Made by a program: the position numbers and the translations under genes
Notes under the pieces: model-generated
Seen by the model: only the letters and a program-made list of their open reading frames with translations
What the model was told of the DNA's origin: nothing
Databases searched by the model: none
In this document: in pieces, positions 20,026 through 28,760 of the stretch
Layout of the letters: every line of letters starts with the position of its first letter
How positions within the stretch are numbered: the stretch's first letter is position 1
NCBI RefSeq assembly: GCF_022698145.1
Contig: NZ_JALDAX010000012.1
Span: 220,494-284,493 of the forward strand
Direction: 5' to 3'
From: Streptomyces spinosisporus
GTDB taxonomy: Bacteria; Actinomycetota; Actinomycetes; Streptomycetales; Streptomycetaceae
DNA: 64,000 nt

Positions 20026-20528
20026 CCCGCACTCTTGTCACCCTCCCGTGCCCCGGCCGACGGATCGGCCGGGGCACGGGGCGTTCAGGAGGGGGCGGGC
20101 GGCGCCGAGGCCGCGACACGAACGGGGACGGCAGCGGCGTGAGCGTCCCGCCGGGTGGCCCGTAAGCCGAAGCGGATGGGCGGCTGCCTGTTGGAGAGCG
20201 GTGGAGGGGCCACGGAGGCCGGGCTGGTGGATGGGCCGGGGTGCAGGGCGTCAGGGGCGCCGGGCGGGGCCGAGGCCGGGACATGAACGGCAGCGGTTCC
20301 TGCCTGGCGGCCCGCAAATCCGAGCGGATGGTCGGCCACCGGGTCGGCCGCCTCCTGGAGAGCGGCGGAGCGGCCGCGGAGGCCGGGCTAGTGGATCGGC
20401 CAAGGTGCCGGGAGGCGTCGAGGCCGCGACGCGAACGGCAGCGGCGCAAGGTTCCTGCCGAGCGGCCCGTAAGCCGAAGCGGATGTTCGGCTGCCTCCTG
20501 GAGTGCAGTGGGTCGGGGCGCAGGGCGT
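20026..20528. repeat. Three degenerate tandem copies of the prcA 3' end
   Basis: No gene is credible here. Segments near 20115-20227, 20281-20392 and 20423-20510 each resemble 19840-19997 of prcA with its central ~65 bases deleted. An anchor GCCCG(T/C)AA falls at 19913, 20159, 20311 and 20466, so the copies have a 152-155-base period. Predicted peptides echo the gene (GRLLETGGATTEA versus GRLLESGGAAAEA), but each copy is in a different reading frame. GGGCGT(T)CAGG-type blocks between copies resemble the lacI 3' end, suggesting the duplicated unit spans the prcA-lacI junction. Confidence 0.75.
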
Positions 20529-21545
20529 TCAGGGGGCCCCAGGCGGTGCTGTGGAGCCTCGTAGGACCAGTTCGACGGGGATGTCGCCCGGCGTGGGGCG
20601 ATGACCCTCCAGGACCGCCAGGAGGGCCTGCATGCCGCGTTCGCCGAAGAGTTCGGCGTCCAGGCGTACGGTCGTCAGTTCCGGGTCGAGGGCGGTGGCG
20701 AGGGCGAGGTCGTCGAGGCCGGTGACGGAGAGGTCGTCGGGCACGCGCAGACCGAGCCGCCGGGCGGCCTTGTAGGCGCCGGCCGCCAGCTTGTCGTCGT
20801 CGCACACCACGGCGGTGGGCCGGGGCCCGGGCGCCGACAGGGCGGCCTCGGCGGCGCTCAGGGCGCCGTCGATGGAGAGGGGAGCGTGCGCGGTGCGTAC
20901 GGACGTGCCGGGCACCGCGGCGGTCCGGGCGGCGAGTTCCCGCGCGCGTACCTCGAAGGTCCAGGACGGTACGTCCGCGGCCAGATGCAGGAGGCGGCGG
21001 TGGCCGAGGCCCAGCAGGTGTTCGGCGACCTGGCGGACACCGTCGGCGATGTCCAGGTTGACGGTGGCCGCGCCGAGGCTGCCTCCGGGGTCGCTGTCGA
21101 GCATCACCAGGGGCAGCTGGTCGCCGCGGATCGCGCTGAGGGCGTCCGCGGCCATCGAGGAGGCGATGACGCCGTCCAGGGCGGCCTGGGCGGAGGCGAA
21201 GGGGTCGCGGGCCGGGCCGATGCCCTCGGGGGAGGGGTAGAGGACCACGCCGAATCCGTGCTCGGCGGCCACGCGCGCGGCGCCCGTGTAGACGCCGGCG
21301 AAGAACTCTGTGGTGAGCGCCGGGACGACCAGGAGGACGGTGCGGGTGCGGCCGAGGCGCAGGTTGCGGGCGGCGAGGTTGGGCCGGTAGCCGAGGTCGC
21401 GTGCGGCTGCCCGTACGCGCTCGGCGGTGGTCGCGGAGACACGGCCGCGCCACTTGTCGCCGAGCACGAGCGAGACGGCGGCCTGGGAGACGCCTGCCGC
21501 CTGTGCGACGTCACGGCTGGTCGGGCGCGTACTGCTGCGTGCCAC
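20529..21545 (-). CDS. LacI-family transcriptional regulator
   Basis: 338 residues from GTG 21545 (AGAGGAG upstream). N-terminal helix-turn-helix SRDVAQAAGVSQAAVSLVLG and hinge helix region AARNLRLGRTRTVLLVV, followed by a periplasmic-binding-protein-like ligand domain. It is transcribed divergently from the MFS gene 21648, the usual arrangement for a repressor and its transporter, and converges on prcA. The effector is unknown. It interrupts the prcA-pafA part of the proteasome block. Confidence 0.92.
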   Translation of the reverse strand: MARSSTRPTSRDVAQAAGVSQAAVSLVLGDKWRGRVSATTAERVRAAARDLGYRPNLAARNLRLGRTRTVLLVVPALTTEFFAGVYTGAARVAAEHGFGVVLYPSPEGIGPARDPFASAQAALDGVIASSMAADALSAIRGDQLPLVMLDSDPGGSLGAATVNLDIADGVRQVAEHLLGLGHRRLLHLAADVPSWTFEVRARELAARTAAVPGTSVRTAHAPLSIDGALSAAEAALSAPGPRPTAVVCDDDKLAAGAYKAARRLGLRVPDDLSVTGLDDLALATALDPELTTVRLDAELFGERGMQALLAVLEGHRPTPGDIPVELVLRGSTAPPGAP

Positions 21546-21603
21546 CGGGGGCCTGCTCCTCTTAGAGGGGGTATTTCGCCTGGACTGCGAACAGCGCACA
21601 TGC

Positions 21604-21630
21604 TACGTATGGGAACCGAGGTTATACGTA
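21604..21630. promoter_or_regulatory. Paired TACGTA sites between lacI and MFS
   Basis: TACGTA occurs at 21604-21609 and 21625-21630, 21 bases apart (two helical turns), in the 102-base divergent region. Both have the CpG centre common in LacI-family operators. Candidate autoregulatory operator. Confidence 0.4.
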
Positions 21631-21647
21631 AAACTTGGAGGCGGGAC

Positions 21648-22907
21648 ATGGCCGCGGGGTATCTGGAGATCCTCAGGGCGAGGCACGCGGCCCGTCTGCT
21701 GACGGGCACGCTGGTGGGGCGGCTGCCCAACGCGACCGCCGCGATCGCCCTGGTGCTCTTCGTCCGTGCCGAGGGCGGCACGTACAGCCTGGCGGGCGCG
21801 CTCGTGGCGGTGTACGGCATCGCCAACGCCGTCGGGCAGCCCGTGCTCGGCCGGCTGGTGGACCTGCACGGCCAGCCGCGCGTCCAGCTGCCCGCGGCCG
21901 TCCTGTCGGCCCTCGCCATGGCCTGCTTCGCGTTCTCGGGCACCGACCCGCTTTTGCTCGCCTACGCGTGCGTGGCGGCCGCCGGGCTTTTCACGCCTCC
22001 CCTGGAGGGCGGGCTGCGGGCCCTGTGGCCGTCCGTGCTGCGCCGTGAGGAGCAGGTGCACACCGCGTACGCCATGGACGCCGTGGCGCAGGAAGTCATG
22101 TTCACGGTCGGCCCGTTGCTGGTGACCCTGTGCGTGGCGCTCTGGTCGGAGCAGGCGGCCCTGCTGGTGCTGAACGCCGTGGGCGTGCTCGGCGCCCTGT
22201 CCGTGGTCGTCTCCGGGCCGTCACGCGCGTGGCGTTCGGCACCGCGCGAGGCGCACTGGCTCGGCGCCCTGCGCTCGCCGGGCCTGCTCGCCCTGCTGGG
22301 CGCGTTCCTGTTCATCGGCATCGCGCTGGGCTCCATCACGGTCGCCTCCGTGCCGTACGCCGACGACCACGGCGGTGACACGGTGTACGGCTGGCTCATG
22401 GCGGCCCTGGGGCTCGGCGCGCTCATCGGCGGCAGCGTCTACGGCGCCCGGCAGTGGACCGGCGAGCCCGGGCGCCGACTGCAGGTGCTGGTGGCCCTCC
22501 TGGCGGTGTGTTACCTGCCGCTGACTCTGATGCCCGGCGCGGTCGCGATGGTGGCCCTCACTGTGGTCGCCGGGCTCTTCCTGGCGCCCGCCATCGCGTG
22601 TGCGTTCGTGCTCATCGACCGGCACGCGCCCCGCGGCACCGTCACCGAGGCGTTCTCCTGGCTTGTGACGACGTTCACCGTGGGGACCTCGGTGGGAACG
22701 GGTCTGGCGGGCCCGGTCGTCGAGGCGGGCGGGGCCCTGTGGGGGTTCGCGGTACCCGGTGCGGCAGGCGGTGTGTCACTGCTGGTTCTGCTGGCCACCG
22801 GACGGGTCCTCGCAGCTCCCGCGGGGGGTGAGGTGGTTGCGGCTTCATCGGAAAATGATCCGAACCGTGCGGTCGAACCCCGTTTCAGCTCAGGGGATCG
22901 GGCGTAA
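21648..22907 (+). CDS. MFS transporter
   Basis: 419-residue major facilitator with about 12 membrane segments, from ATG 21648 with TGGAGGCGGG 4-12 bases upstream. Sequence features such as VYGIANAVGQPVLGRLVDLHG in the first half fit the drug/sugar efflux type of MFS. Substrate unknown. Its stop codon lies 9 bases before pafA, so read-through or coupling is possible, although pafA may have its own leaderless promoter overlapping this 3' end. Confidence 0.9.
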   Translation: MAAGYLEILRARHAARLLTGTLVGRLPNATAAIALVLFVRAEGGTYSLAGALVAVYGIANAVGQPVLGRLVDLHGQPRVQLPAAVLSALAMACFAFSGTDPLLLAYACVAAAGLFTPPLEGGLRALWPSVLRREEQVHTAYAMDAVAQEVMFTVGPLLVTLCVALWSEQAALLVLNAVGVLGALSVVVSGPSRAWRSAPREAHWLGALRSPGLLALLGAFLFIGIALGSITVASVPYADDHGGDTVYGWLMAALGLGALIGGSVYGARQWTGEPGRRLQVLVALLAVCYLPLTLMPGAVAMVALTVVAGLFLAPAIACAFVLIDRHAPRGTVTEAFSWLVTTFTVGTSVGTGLAGPVVEAGGALWGFAVPGAAGGVSLLVLLATGRVLAAPAGGEVVAASSENDPNRAVEPRFSSGDRA

Positions 22908-22910
22908 TGT
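22882..22910 (+). promoter_or_regulatory. Candidate leaderless promoter of pafA inside the MFS 3' end
   Basis: GTTTCA (22882-22887), 17 bases, TAATGT (22905-22910), ending 6 bases before the pafA ATG. The TAA of the -10 is also the MFS stop. The -35 and spacing equal those upstream of arc. Confidence 0.4.
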
Positions 22911-22916
22911 TCACTC

Positions 22917-24278
22917 ATGGACCGCCGCATTTTCGGGCTGGAGAACGAGTACGGCGTCACGTGTACGTTCAGGGGACAGCGCCGCCTGTCTCCCGACGAG
23001 GTGGCGCGGTACCTCTTCCGCCGTGTCGTGTCATGGGGCCGCAGCAGCAACGTCTTTCTGCGAAACGGCGCCCGCCTCTATCTCGACGTGGGCTCACATC
23101 CGGAATACGCGACACCCGAATGTGACAACGTGACCGAACTGGTCACCCACGACAAGGCCGGCGAACGCATTCTGGAAGGGCTACTGGTAGACGCCGAACG
23201 ACGCCTGCACGAGGAAGGAATCGCGGGCGACGTCTACCTCTTCAAGAACAACACCGACTCGGCGGGCAACTCCTACGGCTGCCACGAGAACTATCTCGTC
23301 GCGCGCCACGGGGAGTTCTCCCGGCTCGCGGACATCCTCATCCCGTTCCTCGTCACCCGCCAGCTGCTGTGCGGCGCGGGCAAGGTGCTGCAGACGCCGC
23401 GCGGTGCCGTGTACTGCGTCAGCCAGCGCGCCGAGCACATCTGGGAGGGCGTCTCCTCGGCGACGACCCGCTCGAGGCCGATCATCAACACCCGAGACGA
23501 ACCGCACGCGGACGCCGAGCGCTACCGCCGCCTGCACGTCATCGTGGGCGACTCGAACATGTCCGAGACGACCATGCTGCTCAAGGTCGGAGCCACCGAC
23601 CTGGTGCTGCGCATGATCGAGGCGGGCACGGTGATGCGCGACCTGACCCTGGAGAACCCCATCCGGGCCATCCGCGAGGTCAGCCACGACATCACCGGCC
23701 GGCGCAAGGTGCGCCTGGCCAGCGGACGCGAGGCCTCCGCCCTGGAGGTGCAGCGCGAGTACTACGAGAAGGCCGTGGACTTCTGCGAGCGCCGCGGCAT
23801 CCGCACCGGCACCGTCGAGCAGGTCCTGGAGCTGTGGGGCCGCACGCTGGACGCGATCGAGGCCGAGGACCTCGACAAGATCGGCACCGAGATCGACTGG
23901 GTCATGAAGTACAAGCTCATCGAGCGGTACCGCGCCAAGCACAACATGACCATGTCCCACCCGAGGGTCGCGCAGATAGACCTCGCCTACCACGACATCC
24001 ACCGCCGTCGTGGCCTGTACTACCTGCTCGAGAAGAAGGGTCAAGCAGCCCGGATCTGCAGCGACTTGAAGATCTTCGAGGGCAAGTCCGTTCCCCCGCA
24101 GACCACCAGGGCCCGGCTGCGCGGCGACTTCATCCGCAGGGCCCAGGAACAGCGCCGGGACTTCACGGTCGACTGGGTGCACCTCAAGCTCAACGACCAG
24201 GCGCAGCGCACGGTGTTGTGCAAGGACCCGTTCCGTTCCGTGGACGACCGGGTGGAGAAGCTCATCGCGGGAATGTGA
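22917..24278 (+). CDS. pafA: Pup--protein ligase
   Basis: 453-residue ligase that uses ATP to join the Pup C-terminal Glu to substrate lysines. Visible: FGLENEYGVT (Mg/ATP Glu), catalytic-base Asp57 in ARLYLDVGSHPEY, KNNTDSAGNSYGCHENY and INTRDEPHADAERYRRLH; homologous to Dop but lacking the Dop loop. No convincing Shine-Dalgarno is present. It is separated from the prc genes by the lacI/MFS pair and followed by a strong terminator. Confidence 0.97.
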   Translation: MDRRIFGLENEYGVTCTFRGQRRLSPDEVARYLFRRVVSWGRSSNVFLRNGARLYLDVGSHPEYATPECDNVTELVTHDKAGERILEGLLVDAERRLHEEGIAGDVYLFKNNTDSAGNSYGCHENYLVARHGEFSRLADILIPFLVTRQLLCGAGKVLQTPRGAVYCVSQRAEHIWEGVSSATTRSRPIINTRDEPHADAERYRRLHVIVGDSNMSETTMLLKVGATDLVLRMIEAGTVMRDLTLENPIRAIREVSHDITGRRKVRLASGREASALEVQREYYEKAVDFCERRGIRTGTVEQVLELWGRTLDAIEAEDLDKIGTEIDWVMKYKLIERYRAKHNMTMSHPRVAQIDLAYHDIHRRRGLYYLLEKKGQAARICSDLKIFEGKSVPPQTTRARLRGDFIRRAQEQRRDFTVDWVHLKLNDQAQRTVLCKDPFRSVDDRVEKLIAGM

Positions 24279-24313
24279 GCAACGCGTTTTGGTGAACGAC
24301 CGGAACGCAACAC

Positions 24314-24342
24314 GGGCGCCGTACGTTTCCGGTACGGCGCCC
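24314..24342 (+). terminator. Terminator after pafA
   Basis: Perfect 11-bp stem, arms 24314-24324 (GGGCGCCGTAC) and 24332-24342, with a 7-base loop, followed by TTCTC. It separates pafA from the FKBP lipoprotein gene. Confidence 0.85.
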
Positions 24343-24404
24343 TTCTCACGCCGTAGAGTTGCGCGCACGCCATCCACAAGATCGACCGATACGAGGCCCC
24401 CACC

Positions 24405-25409
24405 GTGCGCCGACGCTCCCTTCTCATCGCCGTACCCGCAGGACTGGTCACGCTCGCCGGATGTGGCGACGACAAGAAGTCCGACTCGAGCAAGGCCAGC
24501 GACAGCGCCTCGCCCTCCGCACCGGCCACGTCCGCGGCGCCGCCGCCGAAGATCGTGGACGGTCCGCTGCCGGCCATCAGCGCGGGTGCGAAGTTCGGTG
24601 AGAAGCCCACCGTCGCCAAGGGTTCGGGCGATCCGTCGAAGAACCTCGCGGTCAAGACGGTCATCGCCGGAGCCGGCAAGTCGGTCGCGGAGAACGACTA
24701 CATCCAGGCCCACTACCTCGGCCAGGTGTGGGACACGGCGAAGGTCTTCGACAACTCCTACGACCGCAAGACCCCGCTGCTCATCCAGCTCGCCCAGGGC
24801 AGCATCATCGATGGCTGGCGCTATGCGCTCGCGGGCAAGAAGGTCGGCAGCCGTGTCATGTTCTCCGTGCCTCCCACCTGGGGCTACGGCAAGGAGGGCA
24901 ACTCGCAGGCGGGTATCAAGGGCACCGACACCCTGGTCTTCGTCGCCGACATCCAGGACACGTTCAACGCGTCCAGCTCCGCCAAGGGCACCGACACCCC
25001 GCAGAACGACGCGGACCTGCCGAAGGTCGGCACCAACACCGACGGCAAGGCGCCCTCCATCGACATCCCCAAGAAGGACGCCCCCACCAAGCTCGTCGCG
25101 AACTACGTCATCGAGGGCGACGGCGACGAGGTGGCCGCCAAGGACACCGTGCTCGTGCAGTACAAGGGCGTGTTCTGGGACAACGGCAAGGAGTTTGACT
25201 CGACGTACGGCCGCAAGGCGCTCACGTCCTTCGGGCTCCAGCAGGTCGTCAAGGGCTGGGGGCAGGGACTGACCGGCAAGAAAGTGGGCAGCCGGGTTCT
25301 CATCGTGGTCCCGCCGAAGCTGGGTTACGGCGACAACCCGCCGGCCGGCAGCGGCATCAAGAAGGACTCCGTACTGGTCTTCACCGTCGACATCCTGGCG
25401 AAGATGTGA
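24405..25409 (+). CDS. Lipoprotein with two FKBP-type peptidyl-prolyl isomerase domains
   Basis: 334 residues. Lipobox LAGC with Cys20, a Ser/Ala/Pro linker, then two tandem FKBP domains (about 85-190 and 235-334): both have YDRKTP/YGRKAL-type flaps and the VGSRV + YG core. It would assist folding of exported proteins at the membrane surface. Two consecutive FKBP domains in one lipoprotein, next to a cytoplasmic FKBP gene 61 bases downstream, look like serial duplications. GTG start 24405. Confidence 0.93.
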   Translation: MRRRSLLIAVPAGLVTLAGCGDDKKSDSSKASDSASPSAPATSAAPPPKIVDGPLPAISAGAKFGEKPTVAKGSGDPSKNLAVKTVIAGAGKSVAENDYIQAHYLGQVWDTAKVFDNSYDRKTPLLIQLAQGSIIDGWRYALAGKKVGSRVMFSVPPTWGYGKEGNSQAGIKGTDTLVFVADIQDTFNASSSAKGTDTPQNDADLPKVGTNTDGKAPSIDIPKKDAPTKLVANYVIEGDGDEVAAKDTVLVQYKGVFWDNGKEFDSTYGRKALTSFGLQQVVKGWGQGLTGKKVGSRVLIVVPPKLGYGDNPPAGSGIKKDSVLVFTVDILAKM

Positions 25410-25470
25410 GCCCGGCGAGGTGTAAGACTGTGCGCATTGCCCTTCCGCAGACAAGCAGGAGCTGAAAGAC

Positions 25471-25842
25471 GTGAGCATCGAGAAGCCCGAGATCGACTTC
25501 CCCGGCGGCGAGCCCCCGGCGGACCTCGAGATCAAGGACATCTGGGAGGGCGACGGCGCTGTGGCGCAGGCGGGCCAGACCGTCACCGTCCACTACGTGG
25601 GCGTTGCGTTCAGCACGGGTGAGGAGTTCGACGCCAGCTGGAACCGTGGCACCCCGTTCCGCTTCCCGCTGGGTGGCGGCCGGGTCATCAAGGGCTGGGA
25701 CCTCGGCGTACAGGGCATGAAGGTCGGCGGCCGTCGCCAGCTGACCATCCCGGCCCACCTCGCCTACGGCAACCAGAGCCCGACCCCCGCGATCCAGCCG
25801 GGCGAGACCCTGATCTTCGTGGTCGACCTCGTCGCCGTCTGA
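25471..25842 (+). CDS. Cytoplasmic FKBP-type peptidyl-prolyl cis-trans isomerase
   Basis: 123-residue single-domain FKBP without signal peptide. Active-site features: VTVHYVGVAFSTGEEFDASW, FPLGGGRVIKGWDLGVQGMKVGGRR and HLAYGNQ. GTG 25471 follows AGGAG. Likely co-transcribed with the lipoprotein FKBP; a strong terminator follows, so pafBC is a separate unit. Confidence 0.95.
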   Translation: MSIEKPEIDFPGGEPPADLEIKDIWEGDGAVAQAGQTVTVHYVGVAFSTGEEFDASWNRGTPFRFPLGGGRVIKGWDLGVQGMKVGGRRQLTIPAHLAYGNQSPTPAIQPGETLIFVVDLVAV

Positions 25843-25872
25843 TCCCCGGATCCGACCGGACCCGATCAACCG

Positions 25873-25900
25873 GGGCCCATGCCTGTCCAGGCATGGGCCC
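25873..25900 (+). terminator. Terminator after the FKBP gene
   Basis: Perfect 12-bp stem, arms 25873-25884 and 25889-25900, 4-base loop GTCC, followed by TCGGCTTTT. It separates the FKBP pair from pafB. Confidence 0.9.
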
Positions 25901-25973
25901 TCGGCTTTTGCCACGCCACTTCGGGGCGGTACGGTCAACGTCGTCAAGCACCGTAGGGAGGCGAAGGGCGTCG

Positions 25974-26927
25974 ATGGCCATTGCCAAGGCCGAGCGGCTG
26001 ATGAACCTGGCGCTGTGTCTGCTCGGGACCCGACGGCCGCTCAGCAAGCGCGAGCTGCGCGAGTCCATCGAGGCGTATCTGGAGGCGAACTCGGAGGACG
26101 CCTTCAGCCGCATGTTCGAGCGGGACAAGGACGATCTGCGCGAACTCGGCCTGGTCATCGAGACGGTGGAGAACCTCGACGGCGAAACGGGCTATCTGGC
26201 CCGCCGCGACAGCAACCGCCTGCCGCCCATCACGCTCGACGCCGAGGAGGCCGCGGCTCTCGGTCTCGCCGCCAAGGTGTGGCAGCAGGCCCGGCTCGCG
26301 GGCGCGGCGAGCGGCGCCCTGCAGAAGCTGCGCGCGGCCGGCCTGCCCGAGGACGTCGACCCGTACGAGGCCCATGGGGCGCTCGAACCGCGCATCCCGG
26401 TGCACGAGGCCGCCTTCGAACCGCTGATGCTGGCCTGCCGCGACCGCCGCCCGGTCGTCTTCGACTACCGCAAGGCCACCGCCGCCCACCCCGAGCCCCG
26501 GCATGTGGAGCCCTGGGCGCTGGAGTGCTGGCGCGGCCACTGGTACCTGGCCGGCTGGGACCGCGACCGCGGCGCCGAGCGGGTCTTCAGGCTGTCGCGG
26601 ATCACGGGCAGGGTGCGCAGCCGCAGCGGGCAGTTCACCGCGCCGGTGCCCGACGTGGTCACCGTCCGCGAGACCGTCGCGAGCTGGGCGGGGGAGACCG
26701 CCGACCGCTCCGCTCTGATCCGGCTGCGCTCGGGGTCCGGGTACCCCTTGCGGGCGAAGGCCACGGCGGTGCGGGAACTCGCCGACGGCTGGGACGAGTT
26801 GGAGATTCCGTACGGACACGGGCTGGACGCCTGGCTGGTGGAGTTCGGGCCGGACGTGGTGGTCCTGGAGCCGGCCGAGCTGCGCGCCGACGTGGTGGAC
26901 CGGCTGCGCGCAGTGGCCAAGGGCTGA
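25974..26927 (+). CDS. pafB: WYL-domain DNA-damage regulator PafB
   Basis: 317 residues from ATG 25974, preceded by AGGGAGGCGAAGGG. N-terminal winged helix-turn-helix about 1-75 (KRELRESIEAY), WYL domain about 140-230 (WALECWRGHWYLAGWDRDRGAERVFRLSRI) and a C-terminal WCX-type extension. With PafC it forms the transcription activator of the SOS-independent DNA-damage response of actinobacteria, thought to sense nucleic acid through the WYL domain. It is followed after 19 bases by pafC in the same operon. Confidence 0.95.
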   Translation: MAIAKAERLMNLALCLLGTRRPLSKRELRESIEAYLEANSEDAFSRMFERDKDDLRELGLVIETVENLDGETGYLARRDSNRLPPITLDAEEAAALGLAAKVWQQARLAGAASGALQKLRAAGLPEDVDPYEAHGALEPRIPVHEAAFEPLMLACRDRRPVVFDYRKATAAHPEPRHVEPWALECWRGHWYLAGWDRDRGAERVFRLSRITGRVRSRSGQFTAPVPDVVTVRETVASWAGETADRSALIRLRSGSGYPLRAKATAVRELADGWDELEIPYGHGLDAWLVEFGPDVVVLEPAELRADVVDRLRAVAKG

Positions 26928-26946
26928 GGGGGAGCGGAGCAGGACA

Positions 26947-27996
26947 GTGGCAGGCAAACCGGTCAGGCCCGTGAACGCCATCGACCAGACCCGGCGGATG
27001 CTCTCGCTGGTGACCTATCTCAAGGAGCGCCCCGGGGCCCGGGTCGAGGACGTGGCGCGTGCCTTCGGCATCACCGAGGACGAGCTGGTCTCCGACCTCG
27101 ATGTGCTGCCCATGTGCGGCACCAGCTTCCGCGGCGGCGATCTGCTCGACATCGACACCGACGGCGAGCGCATCTGGTGGCACAACCCCGCGGCCCTCGG
27201 CGAGGAGACGGCGGAGCCGCTGCGCCTCGCCGCCGACGAGGCGACCGCGCTGCTGGTGGCCGCCCGTGCGGTGGCCACCCTGCCCGGGCTGCGCGAGGGC
27301 GACCGGCAGGCGCTGCTGCGCGCCACCGCCAAGGTGGAGGCCGCGGCGGGCGAGACGGCGGGCGCCAGCTCTCGCCTGTCGGTGACCTTCGAGTCCGAGG
27401 GCGGCGTCTTCGCCGACGTCGACCGGGCGATCGCGGAGCGCCGCCGGCTGTGGATCCGCTACTACTCGCCCGCGCGCGACGAGCTCACCGAGCGCGAGAT
27501 CGACCCCATCCGCCTCGTCAGCGTCGGGCACACCTACGTCGAGGCCTGGTGCCGCCGCTCCGAGGCGCGCCGCACCTTCCGGCTCGACCGGGTCGCCGAG
27601 ATCAAGATCCTCGACGAGCCGTCCGCGCCGCCCGAGATCGAGCTGCGGGACCTGTCCGAGGCGCTGGTGCAGCCCGCCGCGGAGGACCCGGAGGTCGTCG
27701 TCGAGGTCGGCCCGGGCGGTCGTTGGGTCGCCGAGTACTACCCGCACGACAGTGCGGATGAGCTTCCCGACGGCGGGCTGCGTATCACCCTGCGCACGCC
27801 CGACCCGGCCTCGCTGCGACGGCTGGCGCTGCGTCTGGGGCGCGACGGCCGGATCGTCGCCCCGCGCGACCTCGCCGACAGCGCCCGGCAGGCGGCCCGG
27901 GAGGCGCTGGCGGCGTACGACGGGGTGGAGGCGCAGGGAGCACACGGAGGGCTTGCGGTGACGACGGACGGTACGACGGGCGGGAGCGAGCCGTAG
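26947..27996 (+). CDS. pafC: WYL-domain DNA-damage regulator PafC
   Basis: 349 residues, GTG 26947 with GAGCGGAGCAGGA upstream. Helix-turn-helix in the first 80 residues (RMLSLVTYLKERPGARVEDVARAFG), WYL domain about 160-230 (RLWIRYYSPARDELTEREIDPIRLV and AWCRRSEARRTFRLDRV) and a C-terminal WCX domain. Partner of PafB. The last ~20 residues (HGGLAVTTDGTTGGSEP) look like an unstructured tail. Confidence 0.95.
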   Translation: MAGKPVRPVNAIDQTRRMLSLVTYLKERPGARVEDVARAFGITEDELVSDLDVLPMCGTSFRGGDLLDIDTDGERIWWHNPAALGEETAEPLRLAADEATALLVAARAVATLPGLREGDRQALLRATAKVEAAAGETAGASSRLSVTFESEGGVFADVDRAIAERRRLWIRYYSPARDELTEREIDPIRLVSVGHTYVEAWCRRSEARRTFRLDRVAEIKILDEPSAPPEIELRDLSEALVQPAAEDPEVVVEVGPGGRWVAEYYPHDSADELPDGGLRITLRTPDPASLRRLALRLGRDGRIVAPRDLADSARQAAREALAAYDGVEAQGAHGGLAVTTDGTTGGSEP

Positions 27997-28107
27997 GGTG
28001 CCGGTGCCGGGAGGAGCGCGCGAAGGCCGCGGGGCCGGGCGCGGTCGTCCACCGGGCACCGGCCGGGAGGCCGGCGGCGAACGACCAGAGGTAGAGGAGC
28101 AGGAGCT

Positions 28108-28410
28108 GTGAGCGAGTCGTCGGTGCCCGGGGTGCCGGGTGCGCAGGAGATGTCGGTCGCGGCAGCCTTCGCCGGGATGAGAAGCGTCTCGCCGGTGACG
28201 TTCCGGGCGGGCTGCCCGGACTGCCGGGGCAGCTTCGAGCTCGCCGCCGCCGCGCTGCGCCTCGCGATCGGCGCCTCGAGCCGCACCACCTTCTACTCCT
28301 TCACCTGCCCCGACTGCGGCGCCTCGGTGCGCAAGCCCGCGGGGGAGCGGATCGTCCAGCTGCTGACCGGCGGCGGGGTCAGGACCCTGCGGCTGCACTC
28401 CACCCTCTAG
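28108..28410 (+). CDS. Small zinc-ribbon hypothetical protein
   Basis: 100 residues, GTG 28108 after AGGAGCAGGAGCT. Two CPDC knuckles (Cys36/39 and Cys67/70) about 30 residues apart should bind one zinc. The spacing resembles ribbon proteins that contact DNA or RNA polymerase, but the family is not recognised. It lies 111 bases after pafC and 10 bases before a small membrane protein gene, so it probably belongs to the pafBC operon. Confidence 0.75.
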   Translation: MSESSVPGVPGAQEMSVAAAFAGMRSVSPVTFRAGCPDCRGSFELAAAALRLAIGASSRTTFYSFTCPDCGASVRKPAGERIVQLLTGGGVRTLRLHSTL

Positions 28411-28420
28411 GCTCGGCCCC

Positions 28421-28615
28421 ATGTTCTGGCCGATGTTCGCGGTAGCTGTGGGTTTCCTGGGTCTCGCCGTGCTCGGGGTGTTCGCCGTGCGGGTGTTCCT
28501 GGAGGCGCAGCGTCTGGGCAGGCAGGTGACGGACTCCGCGCGCCGGATCAGCCGTGCCGCCGAGGATCTGGAGCGGGCGGCCATGAGCACGGCCCGCGCC
28601 GTGGACTCCCTCTGA
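28421..28615 (+). CDS. Small single-pass membrane protein
   Basis: 64 residues. One membrane segment (about 4-25, FAVAVGFLGLAVLGVFAVRVF) followed by an amphipathic helix rich in Arg/Ala/Glu (RRISRAAEDLERAA), similar in layout to DUF948-type proteins. ATG 28421 is only 10 bases after the zinc-ribbon gene. Function unknown. The next gene, tatA, begins 261 bases later with its own leader. Confidence 0.65.
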   Translation: MFWPMFAVAVGFLGLAVLGVFAVRVFLEAQRLGRQVTDSARRISRAAEDLERAAMSTARAVDSL

Positions 28616-28760
28616 GCGGCGCCGTGCGAGGCGTGTGAGTCCTGCGCGGCAGGCGGTTTGGGCCACTTCGGCCTGTCACCGGGGCCACCCTGGCAGGTAC
28701 GCTGCTGGTCGCGGCCCGGAGAACGAGGCCCGAGCCGCTGACCGGGAGTACGCACGGGGA

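Noticed and set aside
20241..20564. Possible small gene downstream of prcA with a PrcA-like peptide
   Set aside because: Only a ~25-residue stretch matches, the other repeats are in different frames, and there is no ribosome site; treated as a duplicated fragment.
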